DNA of 64,000 bases from NCBI RefSeq assembly GCF_026013645.1, contig NZ_CP110224.1, positions 1,674,001 to 1,738,000 on the forward strand, given 5' to 3'. This stretch comes from Virgibacillus natechei. Its GTDB lineage: Bacteria > Bacillota > Bacilli > Bacillales > Amphibacillaceae. Every line of letters begins with the position of its first letter. The stretch's first letter is position 1. Of the stretch, positions 7,775-18,141 are shown in pieces. The translations under genes and the position numbers were made by a program. A model generated the notes under the pieces. That model was not told the origin of the DNA, did no database searches, and was given only the letters and a program-made list of their open reading frames with translations.

Positions 7775-8980
7775 ATGCTATCCAATACAAACGTTCTTTT
7801 AGGAGTCTCTGGTGGAATTGCGGCATATAAGGCTGTAGCCTTAACAAGTAAGCTAACACAGCAAGGAGCAAATGTAAGAGTAATGATGACACCAAGTGCC
7901 ACTGAGTTTGTTTCCCCATTGACATTTCAAGCTATATCAAGAAGTTCTGTATACGTAGATACATTTGATGAGAAAGATCCGAAAAAAATTGCACATATTG
8001 ATGTTGCGGATTGGGCGGATATTGCAATTATTGCTCCTGCCACAGCAAATATTATTGGAAAAATAACAGCAGGAATTGCTGATGATATGCTGTCCACTAC
8101 ATTATTAGCTACTCAAGCTGATGTCTACATCGCTCCAGCTATGAATGTACATATGTACGGCCACCCTGCTGTAATTAGAAACCTGAAACAACTGGAGGAT
8201 TGGGGTTATCACTTTATTGAACCAGGTGATGGCTACTTGGCGTGTGGTTATGTAGGAAAAGGAAGACTAGAAGAACCAGAAACAATTATTAACGTTATTA
8301 ACGAGCATCAATCCGACAATAAATTACTTGCGAGCAGAAAAATATTAATCTCAGCAGGCCCTACTCGTGAACAAATAGATCCGGTTCGCTTTTTCACAAA
8401 CAGATCGTCTGGGAAAATGGGGTTTTCCTTGGCAGAAGCTGCGGCTAAACACGGGGCACACGTAACACTTGTAGCAGGTCCAACAGAGATAGAAGTTTCG
8501 CACCCTAATATTAACCGCGTCGATATTACAACTGCTGAAGAAATGTTTGAAGAGATGAATAGACATTTTCCGTATAGTGACATTGTTATTAAAGCTGCAG
8601 CCGTTGCGGATTATCGTCCGAAGCATACTTATGATGAAAAAATGAAAAAGCAAGAAGACGAATGGAATGTAGAAATGGAACGGACGAAAGACATTCTGCA
8701 AACACTTGGTGAGAAAAAAACGACTCAATATTTAGTAGGCTTTGCAGCTGAAACATCAGATCCCTTGAAAAACGGATTGAAGAAATTAGAGAAAAAGAAT
8801 TTGGATGCTATTGTTATTAATAATATTTCTACAGAAGGAGCCGGCTTTGGCGGGGATACGAATATAGCAACATACGTTAATAAACACCATAAGTCCGAGG
8901 AAATGACATTGGCCACAAAACAAGAAGTTTCCGAAAAGATCGTAAGCTTTATCGAACGTGATATGAAGGATGAAGTATAG
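7775..8980 (+). CDS. coaBC: Bifunctional phosphopantothenoylcysteine decarboxylase / synthetase
   Basis: Catalyses two successive steps of coenzyme A synthesis: CTP-dependent joining of cysteine to 4'-phosphopantothenate, then flavin-dependent decarboxylation. The 402-residue protein has an N-terminal flavoprotein CoaC domain (GVSGGIAAYKA; IAHIDVADWAD with the catalytic His; APAMN; and ACGYVGKGRLEEP with the active Cys). The C-terminal CoaB domain shows SAGPTREQIDPVRF, SSGKMGFSLAEAA and AAAVADYRP. ATG 7775 is chosen because AAAGGGGA lies 7 nt upstream; a TTG at 7757 would add six residues. It overlaps priA by one base. Confidence 0.95.
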   Translation: MLSNTNVLLGVSGGIAAYKAVALTSKLTQQGANVRVMMTPSATEFVSPLTFQAISRSSVYVDTFDEKDPKKIAHIDVADWADIAIIAPATANIIGKITAGIADDMLSTTLLATQADVYIAPAMNVHMYGHPAVIRNLKQLEDWGYHFIEPGDGYLACGYVGKGRLEEPETIINVINEHQSDNKLLASRKILISAGPTREQIDPVRFFTNRSSGKMGFSLAEAAAKHGAHVTLVAGPTEIEVSHPNINRVDITTAEEMFEEMNRHFPYSDIVIKAAAVADYRPKHTYDEKMKKQEDEWNVEMERTKDILQTLGEKKTTQYLVGFAAETSDPLKNGLKKLEKKNLDAIVINNISTEGAGFGGDTNIATYVNKHHKSEEMTLATKQEVSEKIVSFIERDMKDEV

Positions 8981-11388
8981 TGAATATAGCAAAAGTTATT
9001 GTAGATGTACCGGTCAGCTCTATTAACCAAACATTCGACTACCAGATTCCGGAAAGGTTTCAGGATATACTTACCAACGGGATGCGTGTAATTGTCCCAT
9101 TTGGTCCTAGAAAATTGATGGGTTTTGTTGTTGGGAAAGCAACCGAATCTTCTTTTGATAATTTAAAGGAAATTAGTGACGTACTTGATCTAACGCCTGC
9201 ATTAACGAATGAACTATTGGACCTTGGAAAATGGGTAGCAAATCAAACCATGAGTTTGTATATAACAGCATTACAGGCCATGTTGCCACAAGTGTTAAAA
9301 GCTCAATATAAAAAAGAAATTAAACGCATCACGGACGAAGCGCTGCCAGATCCTTTGGAGAACCTTTTTGCAGGAAGAGATGTAATTGCTTTTGAGGAAT
9401 TGGAAGCATCAACCATTCGTTATCCTCAACTTCAAAAGGCGGTGCAAGATGGAGAAATATCAATAGAATACCTTGTGAAATCTAAAATCACGAAAAAGTA
9501 TGTAACAATGATTGCCCCTGCTCGAGAATCCTACTTATTAGAAGAGGCTAAACAAGATCTATCTACAAGCGCGAAGAAACAACGGCAAATATTAATATAT
9601 TTTATTGAAAGTCCAGAAGCGATCGAAAAGCAACTTCTGCTTAAAAAGTTGAACACGACGAGTAGTACGTTAAAGGCATTACTTGATAAATCCCTTCTTG
9701 GATCCTATCGAACGGAAGTATACCGCAACCCATACGATGATGATACGATAACAAGAACGACAGCACTCGAGTTGACAGAAGAACAACAACTAGCAGTTCA
9801 ACCAATTCAAGAAAAAATAGCAAGCGGGGAGCATGATGTCTTTCTTTTGCATGGTGTTACTGGAAGTGGGAAGACGGAAGTATATCTACAAGCTATTCAG
9901 GAAGTTATTTATAAAGGGAAGGAAGCTATTGTATTAGTTCCTGAAATTTCACTAACCCCACAAATGGTTAAACGCTTTAAAGAAAGGTTCGGAACCAATG
10001 TTGCTGTGATGCATAGTGCGCTTTCAGCAGGTGAAAAATACGATGAATGGCGCCGCATCCAACGAAAAGAAGTTCAGGTTGTTGTTGGGGCCAGGTCAGC
10101 CATTTATGCCCCATTTGAAAATATCGGTATTATTATCATAGATGAAGAGCATGAAACTACTTATAAGCAAGAAGATCAACCGCGCTATCATGCACGTGAC
10201 GTGGCCATTTATCGTGCAGAAACGCATCAGTGTCCGGTTATATTAGGAAGTGCAACGCCAACATTGGAATCATTTGCCCGAGCACAAAAAGGGGTTTATA
10301 AATTAGGAACCTTAAGTAAACGAACAAATGAAAAGGACATGCCTGAAGTTAATATTGTGGATATGAGAGAAGAACTTCATGCCGGCAATCGATCCATGTT
10401 TTCCCGTAGTTTAAAGGAGAAAATTGAAGAACGTATTCAAAAAGGAGAACAAATCGTTTTACTCTTGAACAGGCGAGGTCATTCAACATTTGTTATGTGC
10501 CGGGATTGTGGACATGTCAAAGAGTGTCCGCATTGTGATATCGCGCTTACCTTTCATAAAAACAACAATCAACTGAAATGTCATTATTGTTCTCATGAAG
10601 AGGTAATGCCTCGGAATTGCCCAGAATGTGAAAGTGATTTAATTCGATACTTTGGTACTGGCACACAAAAAGTCGAAGAGTCTTTAACGAAACTCATTCC
10701 TGAAGCAAGCGTTATTCGTATGGATGTAGATACAACACGCAGAAAAGGATCACATGAAAAGTTACTCAATCAATTTGTAAATAAAGAAGCAAATATATTA
10801 CTGGGCACACAGATGATTGCGAAAGGGCTAGATTTTGAGAATGTTACGTTAGTAGGTGTATTGACAGCAGACTCCATGTTACATTTACCGGATTTTCGCT
10901 CTTCTGAAAAAACGTTCCAACTATTGACACAAGTCAGTGGGCGTGCCGGGAGACATGAACTAACGGGAGAAGTAATTGTTCAAACCTATACGCCAGATCA
11001 TTATAGCATTGAACTAGCAAGCAACTATGACTTTACTCAATTCTATAAAAAAGAAATGGGTATGAGAAAAACGTTTCAATATCCACCATATGTTTTTTTG
11101 GTATTGCTCACGGTCACACATCAAAATAAGGTAAAAGTAGCACAGGTAACACAAAGAATCGTTCAGCTGCTTCTAAAAAGTGTAAAAGATGAAACGACAG
11201 TGTTAGGACCTACACCATCTTCTATTCCGCGAATGAAAGATAGATATCGTTATCAATGCATGATAAAATACAGAAATGAACCACAATTACGTGACTATAT
11301 CAATAAAATACTCGATCAATACGCTGAAGAAATGCGAAAAGAGGATTTAGTGATTAAGGTAGACATGCAACCATACCATTTAATGTAA
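8980..11388 (+). CDS. priA: Primosomal protein N' (PriA helicase)
   Basis: PriA is a 3'-to-5' helicase that recognises stalled forks and D-loops and loads the replicative helicase for restart. Its 802 residues fit the family. In order: N-terminal DNA-binding domain (residues 1-110), Walker A GVTGSGKTEVYL near residue 290, DEEH Walker B, GSATPTLES, eight cysteines of the two zinc sites (CRDCGHVKECPHC and CHYC...CPEC, about residues 507-550), and the helicase C-terminal GRAGR motif. GTG start at 8980 overlaps the coaBC stop. B. subtilis has def downstream; here fmt follows after 21 bp. Confidence 0.97.
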   Translation: MNIAKVIVDVPVSSINQTFDYQIPERFQDILTNGMRVIVPFGPRKLMGFVVGKATESSFDNLKEISDVLDLTPALTNELLDLGKWVANQTMSLYITALQAMLPQVLKAQYKKEIKRITDEALPDPLENLFAGRDVIAFEELEASTIRYPQLQKAVQDGEISIEYLVKSKITKKYVTMIAPARESYLLEEAKQDLSTSAKKQRQILIYFIESPEAIEKQLLLKKLNTTSSTLKALLDKSLLGSYRTEVYRNPYDDDTITRTTALELTEEQQLAVQPIQEKIASGEHDVFLLHGVTGSGKTEVYLQAIQEVIYKGKEAIVLVPEISLTPQMVKRFKERFGTNVAVMHSALSAGEKYDEWRRIQRKEVQVVVGARSAIYAPFENIGIIIIDEEHETTYKQEDQPRYHARDVAIYRAETHQCPVILGSATPTLESFARAQKGVYKLGTLSKRTNEKDMPEVNIVDMREELHAGNRSMFSRSLKEKIEERIQKGEQIVLLLNRRGHSTFVMCRDCGHVKECPHCDIALTFHKNNNQLKCHYCSHEEVMPRNCPECESDLIRYFGTGTQKVEESLTKLIPEASVIRMDVDTTRRKGSHEKLLNQFVNKEANILLGTQMIAKGLDFENVTLVGVLTADSMLHLPDFRSSEKTFQLLTQVSGRAGRHELTGEVIVQTYTPDHYSIELASNYDFTQFYKKEMGMRKTFQYPPYVFLVLLTVTHQNKVKVAQVTQRIVQLLLKSVKDETTVLGPTPSSIPRMKDRYRYQCMIKYRNEPQLRDYINKILDQYAEEMRKEDLVIKVDMQPYHLM

Positions 11389-11409
11389 AAGAGAGAAGGT
11401 TTTTGTCAC

Positions 11410-12360
11410 ATGAAAAGAATCGTATTTATGGGTACGCCAGATTTTTCAGTACCTATTTTGCAAAAATTAGTGGAGTCGGAATATGATGTTGTGCTAGTTG
11501 TTACGCAACCGGATCGACCAAAAGGAAGAAAGCGAGTGATTACACCTTCACCGGTAAAATCAGAGGCAGAAAAACAGCATATACCTGTGTTCCAGCCAGA
11601 GAAACTACGAGAAGATTACGCTGAAATACTGGCCTATAAGCCCGATTTAATTGTCACAGCAGCTTATGGACAAATCCTGCCTAATGCGTTACTTGAGAAT
11701 CCTGAATATGGATGCATAAATGTTCATGCCTCCATACTACCGGAATTACGGGGTGGAGCACCCATTCATTACGCGATTATGCAAGGAAAACAGGAAACGG
11801 GTATCACAATTATGTATATGGATGAGAAACTCGACGCTGGCGATATTTTGACACAACGAACGGTGTCGATTGCTGAAAACGATCATGTTGGCACGTTGCA
11901 TAACAAACTTTCAGAAGCAGGTGCGGATTTATTAATTGAGACGATACCGAAATTAGCGGCATCCGAAATTGCACCTATCAAACAGGATGATACAAAAGCT
12001 ACCTTTGCAACCAACATAAAACGTGAACAGGAAAAGATAGATTGGGCGAAGAGTAACCTTGAAATCTATAATCATATAAGAGGTCTACACCCCTGGCCAG
12101 TCGCATTTACTACCTATCAAGGTAAAGGAATGAAAATTTGGTGGGCGGAAATAGACGATAGGGAATATGAGGGAACACCTGGAGAAATTGTGCAAAAAGA
12201 AACAAATGATGCGTTTATTGTTATTTGTGGCAACCAAAAGGGAGTAAGAATCACAGAAATACAACCCGCCGGAAAAAAAAGAATGCGTGTCAATGATTAT
12301 TTAAGAGGGGCAGATGATCGAATAAAAATAGGCGAAGTAATGGGTGGTTCTTATGAGTAA
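11410..12360 (+). CDS. fmt: Methionyl-tRNA formyltransferase
   Basis: Formylates initiator Met-tRNA using 10-formyl-tetrahydrofolate. The 316-residue protein carries [20 protein letters not shown], the folate/catalytic stretch [21 protein letters not shown] with the conserved Asn-His pair, and [16 protein letters not shown], then the C-terminal tRNA-binding domain (GLHPWPVAF). The usual partner def is not adjacent. It overlaps rsmB by 8 bp. Confidence 0.97.
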   Translation: MKRIVFMGTPDFSVPILQKLVESEYDVVLVVTQPDRPKGRKRVITPSPVKSEAEKQHIPVFQPEKLREDYAEILAYKPDLIVTAAYGQILPNALLENPEYGCINVHASILPELRGGAPIHYAIMQGKQETGITIMYMDEKLDAGDILTQRTVSIAENDHVGTLHNKLSEAGADLLIETIPKLAASEIAPIKQDDTKATFATNIKREQEKIDWAKSNLEIYNHIRGLHPWPVAFTTYQGKGMKIWWAEIDDREYEGTPGEIVQKETNDAFIVICGNQKGVRITEIQPAGKKRMRVNDYLRGADDRIKIGEVMGGSYE

Positions 12361-13702
12361 TTATCAATTAAGAAATACAATTGTAGATCTATTAATACGT
12401 GTAGAAAAAGATAATGGGTTTAGTCATCTACTAATTGACCATGAACTAAACTCCAAAAGAATAGATCCGCAAGATGAAGGACTCTTAACGGAGATTGTCT
12501 ATGGCACGATTCAACGAAAATATACCATCGATTATTATTTAGAAAGTTTTGTTGATCCAAAGAAAAAGCTTGAAACTTGGGTGAGAATACTTTTAAGAAT
12601 GTCCGTTTATCAAATGATTTATTTGGATAAAGTGCCAGATCACGCCATCATTCATGAGGCGGTAGAAATAGCAAAGAAACGAGGGCATAAAGGTATCGCA
12701 TCCTTTGTAAACGGCGTACTTCGAAGTATGCAACGAAAAGGAGTACCTGATACGGCTTCAATTGCAAATGACACCAAACGACTAGCTATTGAAACAAGTC
12801 ATCCAGAGTGGTTAATTGAACGGTGGATCTCCTTTTACGGCTTCGAAACAACGAAAGAAATGTGTGAAGAAAATATTTCACGAAAATATAGTTCTATTCG
12901 AGTTCAACCACTTAAGATATCACGCGATGAAGCCATTGATATTTTGAATAAACAAGGTTTTGAAACGAGACCATCGATTTTTTCAGACCAAGGTATTATT
13001 ATTGATAAGGGCAATATTTTAAAAACTGATTTATTTACAGAAGGGTATATTACGGTGCAGGATCAAAGTTCTATGCTAGTAGCTGAAATGCTTGATGTCA
13101 CACCAGGTATGCATGTATTGGATGCTTGCAGTGCTCCTGGAGGTAAAGCGACCCACATTGCTGAAAAGCTGCAAAACCAAGGAGAAGTTAATGCCTATGA
13201 TATCCAAGAGAAGAAGGTAAAACAAATCATTACAAAAGCATCCGACCTTGATTTATTAACGATCGATGCAAAAACAAGTGATGCAAGGCAACTGCAGGAA
13301 GAACATAACACGGAAAGCTTTGACAGAATTTTAATAGATGCACCATGTTCAGGCTTAGGGGTTATTAGGGGAAAACCTGAAATTAAATACGACAAAAAAG
13401 AGTCTGATATCAAACGATTGTCCTCCATTCAATTAGATATCCTGGAAAGTGTTGCTCCCTTATTGAAAGTAGATGGCTTATTAATTTATAGTACATGCAC
13501 AGTAGACATGGAAGAAAATGAACATGTAGTAAGAGAATTTCTAGAAAGGAATCCAAATTATATAATAGATAAGAACTTTTTCACTGAATTACCGGCACGT
13601 ATACAGGAGTCCAAAGGAATAACGGAGTATGGTCTCCAGTTATTTCCACAAACATTTCAAACAGATGGTTTTTTTATGACACGTTTAATTAGAAAAAGTT
13701 AA
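12353..13702 (+). CDS. rsmB: 16S rRNA (cytosine-967-C5)-methyltransferase
   Basis: Methylates C967 (E. coli numbering) of 16S rRNA with S-adenosylmethionine. The 449-residue protein has an N-terminal NusB-like RNA-binding domain (about residues 1-140) and a C-terminal methyltransferase domain with [35 protein letters not shown] and the catalytic-Cys motif YSTCTV. ATG 12353 is chosen because GGGTGG lies 6 nt upstream inside fmt; GTG 12344 would add three residues. The next gene in B. subtilis, rlmN, is absent here. Confidence 0.94.
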   Translation: MSNYQLRNTIVDLLIRVEKDNGFSHLLIDHELNSKRIDPQDEGLLTEIVYGTIQRKYTIDYYLESFVDPKKKLETWVRILLRMSVYQMIYLDKVPDHAIIHEAVEIAKKRGHKGIASFVNGVLRSMQRKGVPDTASIANDTKRLAIETSHPEWLIERWISFYGFETTKEMCEENISRKYSSIRVQPLKISRDEAIDILNKQGFETRPSIFSDQGIIIDKGNILKTDLFTEGYITVQDQSSMLVAEMLDVTPGMHVLDACSAPGGKATHIAEKLQNQGEVNAYDIQEKKVKQIITKASDLDLLTIDAKTSDARQLQEEHNTESFDRILIDAPCSGLGVIRGKPEIKYDKKESDIKRLSSIQLDILESVAPLLKVDGLLIYSTCTVDMEENEHVVREFLERNPNYIIDKNFFTELPARIQESKGITEYGLQLFPQTFQTDGFFMTRLIRKS

Positions 13703-13722
13703 AAATTAGGTTCTTTTATCGC

Positions 13723-13751
13723 TTGATTTGTGTAATACTTTACAATATATA
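13723..13751 (+). promoter_or_regulatory. Candidate promoter for prpC-prkC
   Basis: TTGATT, 17 bp, TATATA (an alternative -10, TATACT, lies two bases on), about 30 bp upstream of the prpC start. Confidence 0.45.
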
Positions 13752-13781
13752 CTATTTTGTTCTTTTCAGAGGGGTGATAGG

Positions 13782-14543
13782 ATGCAGGGAGAATTTCTAA
13801 CGGACAGGGGAAAGGTAAGAAACTATAACGAGGATGCAGGAGGGTTATTTTATAATTTTCACGGGCAGTTATTAGCTATCGTTGCTGATGGGATGGGTGG
13901 TCATCAAGCGGGAGATGTAGCGAGCCAAATGGCGATATCCTTAATGGAAGAAAAGTGGCTGCAAAGTAATAAAGTAAATTCGATTGAAGAAGCAGAACAA
14001 TGGTTATCTAAAGCTATTGCAGAGGTAAATGAATCCATATATGCATATGCGATACAAAAACCAGAATACGAAGGAATGGGAACAACCGTAGTAGTAATCG
14101 TATGTACAGATGTATTCACTACTATTTCTCATATTGGAGATAGCCGTTGTTATGTATATGGTGAAAATGGATTTCAACAAATTACAGAAGATCATTCATT
14201 AGTTAATGAACTAGTTCGTTCCGGTCAGATATCCAAAGATGATGCGGAACATCATCCAAGAAAGAATGTACTTCTTAGAGCTTTGGGTACCGAGAAAACA
14301 GTCACTGCTGACATACAAACTATTGAAACTGAAACGGGTGACAAGCTGTTGCTTTGTTCTGATGGTTTAACAAACAAAGTTTCAGATGACGAACTAGCTG
14401 AATTTATTAAATCAAGCAGGGACGCAAAAGAAATAGGTCAAGATATGATAGATTTGGCGAATGAACGAGGGGGAGAAGATAATATCACGCTCCTTGTCGT
14501 ATATCACGACTCTACTTTGAAGGAAGGTGACAGTTCATGCTAA
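13782..14543 (+). CDS. prpC: PP2C-type Ser/Thr protein phosphatase PrpC
   Basis: Manganese-dependent phosphatase that reverses PrkC phosphorylation in the cytoplasm. The 253-residue protein has the PP2C metal-binding motifs: RNYNEDA, VADGMGGHQAGDVAS, HIGDSRCYVY, DHSLVNELV, LLCSDGLTN and GGEDNITLLVV. Start is ATG 13782 with GAGGGGTGAT 6 nt upstream; the upstream GTG-initiated extension in the same frame lacks conservation. It overlaps prkC by 7 bp, the standard coupled pair. Confidence 0.96.
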   Translation: MQGEFLTDRGKVRNYNEDAGGLFYNFHGQLLAIVADGMGGHQAGDVASQMAISLMEEKWLQSNKVNSIEEAEQWLSKAIAEVNESIYAYAIQKPEYEGMGTTVVVIVCTDVFTTISHIGDSRCYVYGENGFQQITEDHSLVNELVRSGQISKDDAEHHPRKNVLLRALGTEKTVTADIQTIETETGDKLLLCSDGLTNKVSDDELAEFIKSSRDAKEIGQDMIDLANERGGEDNITLLVVYHDSTLKEGDSSC

Positions 14544-16588
14544 ATGGCCACCTCTTAAATGATCGCTATCAAATTGAGAAAACAATTGGTGGAGGTGGCA
14601 TGGCCAATGTTTACCTAGCGAGAGACACGATATTACAACGGGATGTTGCAATAAAAGTCCTCAGGTTGGATTATGCAAATGATGAAGAATTTTTAGCTCG
14701 CTTCGATCGAGAAGCCCAATCCGCCACCAGCCTTTCACACCCTAATATTGTAAATATTTATGATATAGGCGAAGAAGACCAAATCTCCTATATGGTAATG
14801 GAGTATGTGGATGGGATGACGCTGAAGGAATACATACAAAATTATGGTCCCATTGAGGTTCAAGAAGCCTTGGATATTATGAAACAAATTACTGCAGCAA
14901 TCGCGCACGCACATGCAAATGATATTGTTCACCGAGATATTAAACCACAAAATATTTTAATTGATACATATGGGCAGGTTAAAGTAACTGATTTCGGTAT
15001 TGCAATTGCATTAAGCGCAACTTCGTTTACTCAGACAAATTCAATTTTAGGTTCTGTTCATTATTTGTCCCCAGAACAAGCAAGAGGTGGAATGGCTACA
15101 AAAAAGTCAGATATCTATTCAATTGGGATCGTTCTTTTTGAGCTTTTAACAGGGAGGCTTCCGTTTTCAGGCCAATCCCCAGTGTCCATCGCTCTAAAAC
15201 ATTTGCAAAGCGATACACCATCAGTTAAACGGTTTAACCCAAACGTCCCACAGAGTGTCGAAAATGTCGTTTTAAAGGCGACGGCAAAAGACCCTTTTCA
15301 CCGTTATGATACGGTTGATGATACGGAAGAAGCCATTGTAACGGCTTTGGATCCTAGCAATATAAACGAGGCGGTATACACACCTCCTGTTGAAGCTGGG
15401 GAAGAGACAAAGGCTATTCCCATCATTACAGATAATCAAATGGATCAAAATCCTGATCAGGATACGATGGTCCATCAATCAACAGATGGCACAAATCCAT
15501 CTCCAACTGATGAGCAAGCTATGGAGAAATCCAAAAAAGAATTAAAAAAGGAAAAGAAGAAATCAAAGAAGAAATCCAAAAAAAAGCGTAAGAAAAAATG
15601 GATACTTATAAGTGTTATATTATTTGTCTTACTTGCATCTGGATTGTTTGTATTCTTTCTGTTACAGCCTAGCGATGTAAGTGTTCCTGATGTTACAGAA
15701 ATGGAATATGAAGAAGCCGAAGAAGAATTGGAAAGTCTAAATTTAGATGTGGATATGGAATTAATTTATTCTGAAGATGTGGAAAGTGGACTCGTAGTTA
15801 GATCCAACCCGAGAGCTGGGAGAACAATAAAAGAAGGTTCTACGGTAACATTGTTTGTGAGTGAGGGAAGTGAGCCGGAGGTTTTTGATGATTATGTTGG
15901 AAGAGATTACAGTCAAGTAAAAATATTACTTGAGGAAGCAGGTTATGAAGTTAATAATTATGAACGACATTCAGATCGCCCAGTCGATGAGATTGTTAAC
16001 CAAATACAACCAAGCCCCGATAGTGAAGTGGTTCCGAGTGAAACGAGCGTTATATTTGAAACGAGTATGGGGCCAGAGTTAGTTCGTTTAAATAACCTTA
16101 GAGGTATGACAGAAGAAGATGCAAGAAATTATTTAGAAGATAACAACTTAACCATGAACACTATTGAGCAGAATTCTGACAACATTCCAGAAGGAGAAGT
16201 AGTTAGTCAGGACCCTGAGACAGATTCAGAATTAGAGGAGGGTTCTACGGTTGATGTGTATATTTCGATCGGACCAGAAGCACTACCCCCTGAATCGCAC
16301 ACAATAACCTATACGGTGCCATACAGCCCTGAGGAATCGGAAGACGAAGAAGATGCAGATGAAGAATCAGAAGATGCAGATGAGGAGCCACAAGAACAAA
16401 CGGTTCGAATTTATATCGATGACATGAATAATGACATATCTGAAGTATCTGAAGAAGAAACAATTACGGAAGATACAGAGTTTACGTTTACATTAACAAT
16501 TGCACCAAACAATGATGCAGAATACAGAATTATTCGTGACGATGATGAAATTACAAATCAGACAGTTTCCTATGAAGAAGGTGAATAA
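14537..16588 (+). CDS. prkC: Membrane Ser/Thr protein kinase with PASTA domains (PrkC)
   Basis: PrkC senses muropeptides or lipid II outside the cell and phosphorylates cytoplasmic targets, including germination and translation proteins. Cytoplasmic kinase residues 1-270: GGGGMANVY glycine loop, Lys40 in AIKVLR, HRDIKPQN with Asp134, DFGIA, SPEQARGG. A very Lys-rich juxtamembrane stretch (about 325-353) precedes one transmembrane helix (355-376). Outside are three PASTA repeats (about 378-580), each opening with a VPDVTEMEYEEAEEEL-like or LRGMTEEDARNYL-like helix. An acidic Glu/Asp linker (about 592-618) and a short beta-like tail follow. At 683 residues it is longer than B. subtilis PrkC (648), the extra length being mostly linker. 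It abuts rsgA directly. Confidence 0.96.
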   Translation: MLNGHLLNDRYQIEKTIGGGGMANVYLARDTILQRDVAIKVLRLDYANDEEFLARFDREAQSATSLSHPNIVNIYDIGEEDQISYMVMEYVDGMTLKEYIQNYGPIEVQEALDIMKQITAAIAHAHANDIVHRDIKPQNILIDTYGQVKVTDFGIAIALSATSFTQTNSILGSVHYLSPEQARGGMATKKSDIYSIGIVLFELLTGRLPFSGQSPVSIALKHLQSDTPSVKRFNPNVPQSVENVVLKATAKDPFHRYDTVDDTEEAIVTALDPSNINEAVYTPPVEAGEETKAIPIITDNQMDQNPDQDTMVHQSTDGTNPSPTDEQAMEKSKKELKKEKKKSKKKSKKKRKKKWILISVILFVLLASGLFVFFLLQPSDVSVPDVTEMEYEEAEEELESLNLDVDMELIYSEDVESGLVVRSNPRAGRTIKEGSTVTLFVSEGSEPEVFDDYVGRDYSQVKILLEEAGYEVNNYERHSDRPVDEIVNQIQPSPDSEVVPSETSVIFETSMGPELVRLNNLRGMTEEDARNYLEDNNLTMNTIEQNSDNIPEGEVVSQDPETDSELEEGSTVDVYISIGPEALPPESHTITYTVPYSPEESEDEEDADEESEDADEEPQEQTVRIYIDDMNNDISEVSEEETITEDTEFTFTLTIAPNNDAEYRIIRDDDEITNQTVSYEEGE

Positions 16589-17473
16589 ATGATCGACGGT
16601 CGAATAATAAAAGCCTTAAGCGGATTCTTTTATGTTGAGACAGAAGATGAGAATATCTATCAATGCAGAGGGCGAGGGGTTTTTCGCAATAAAAAGATAA
16701 GCCCCTTGGTAGGTGATTATGTTAGATTTGATAAAAGTAATCCAAATGAAGGATATATTATGGAAGTTAAAGAAAGAGAAAACGAACTAATACGCCCCCC
16801 TGTAGCAAATATTGATCAAGCAATTATTGTTAGCTCTGCAACGGAACCTGATTTAAATACAATACTGTTGGACCGCTTTCTCGTATTAATTGAGTCTAAG
16901 GATATTCAACCAGTAATTTTTATTACAAAGATGGATACCGTTTCAGATGGAGCGATAGAAAAGATTAATAACTACAAAAAGGATTATCAACAAATGGGTT
17001 ATGAAGTGGAGTTGCTTTCTTCAAAAGAGCCTAGCCAATTACCCGATTTGGGTCGTTACTTCACGAATAATGTAACTGTCATTGCGGGACAATCTGGTGT
17101 TGGGAAATCATCTCTCTTAAATGCACTTAACCCATCCCTTTTACTTAAAACTGCCGAGATTTCTAAAAGCCTAGGAAGGGGAAAGCATACGACTAGGCAT
17201 GTAGAACTCGTGCGTGTACATAGTGGATATGTAGCAGATACACCAGGGTTTAGTTCGTTGGATTTTAGTGAAATAGAATTAGAAGATTTAACAGACTGTT
17301 TTCCTGAGTTCAGAGAACGTAAAGAAGATTGTAAATTTCGAGGTTGTATGCATAACAAAGAACCAAAATGCGCGATTAAGCAGGCAGTAGATAAAGGGGA
17401 AATAGCATCCTATAGATATGAACATTATTTAAGTTTCTATGAAGAAATTCAAACAAGAAAGCCGAGGTATTAA
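16589..17473 (+). CDS. rsgA: Ribosome small subunit-dependent GTPase A
   Basis: RsgA (CpgA/YloQ) is a 30S-maturation GTPase. The 294-residue protein shows the circularly permuted GTPase order: ITKMD (G4) before GQSGVGKSSLLN (G1) and DTPGFSS (G3). The N-terminal OB fold covers residues 1-65 (CRGRGVFRNKK). The C-terminal zinc-binding domain is CKFRGCMHNKEPKC. ATG follows the prkC stop with no gap; GAAGGTGA inside prkC is the ribosome binding site. It is also a PrkC substrate in B. subtilis, consistent with its placement. Confidence 0.96.
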   Translation: MIDGRIIKALSGFFYVETEDENIYQCRGRGVFRNKKISPLVGDYVRFDKSNPNEGYIMEVKERENELIRPPVANIDQAIIVSSATEPDLNTILLDRFLVLIESKDIQPVIFITKMDTVSDGAIEKINNYKKDYQQMGYEVELLSSKEPSQLPDLGRYFTNNVTVIAGQSGVGKSSLLNALNPSLLLKTAEISKSLGRGKHTTRHVELVRVHSGYVADTPGFSSLDFSEIELEDLTDCFPEFRERKEDCKFRGCMHNKEPKCAIKQAVDKGEIASYRYEHYLSFYEEIQTRKPRY

Positions 17474-17475
17474 CA

Positions 17476-18135
17476 ATGGTTAAAGTCGCTCCGTCGATAT
17501 TATCAGCAAATTTCTCGATGCTGGGTCAAGAAATACAGGAAGTTGAAAAAGGAGGGGCAGATTATATTCATGTGGATGTAATGGATGGCCACTTTGTTCC
17601 GAATATCACCATTGGTCCTCTAGTGGTAGATGCGATAAAGCCAAACACATCCCTTCCACTGGATGTTCATTTAATGATAGAAAACCCGGATGACTATATC
17701 GCAATGTTTGCAGAAGCGGGAGCATCTATTATCAGTGTGCACCAAGAGGTAACCCCTCATTTACATCGCACCCTTCAATTGATTAAAGAAAACGATGTAA
17801 AAGCTGGAGTAGTTATTAATCCAGCAACACCAGTGGAATCCATTCTACCTATATTACCAGATGTGGATTTGATTTTAATAATGACTGTCAATCCAGGATT
17901 TGGTGGACAATCGTTTATTGATTCGACTTTGCAAAAAATAGATCAAGTTGCCAAATGGCGAAAAGATATGAATCTCTCCTTTGAAATAGAAGTGGATGGC
18001 GGTATAAATGTTCATACAGCCAAACAAGCTGTAGATGCTGGTGCTGATGTTTTAGTAGCAGGAAGTGCAGTCTTTAACCAAGCTAATAGACATAAAGCAA
18101 TGAGAGAAATCCGAGAAGCGGTAGAGGGAGAATAA
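17476..18135 (+). CDS. rpe: Ribulose-phosphate 3-epimerase
   Basis: Interconverts ribulose 5-phosphate and xylulose 5-phosphate in the pentose phosphate pathway. The 219-residue TIM barrel carries APSILSANF, HVDVMDGHFVPNITIGP with metal-binding His and Asp, HLMIENP, MTVNPGFGGQ and EVDGGI. Two bases separate it from rsgA. Confidence 0.97.
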   Translation: MVKVAPSILSANFSMLGQEIQEVEKGGADYIHVDVMDGHFVPNITIGPLVVDAIKPNTSLPLDVHLMIENPDDYIAMFAEAGASIISVHQEVTPHLHRTLQLIKENDVKAGVVINPATPVESILPILPDVDLILIMTVNPGFGGQSFIDSTLQKIDQVAKWRKDMNLSFEIEVDGGINVHTAKQAVDAGADVLVAGSAVFNQANRHKAMREIREAVEGE

Positions 18136-18141
18136 AGGAAA

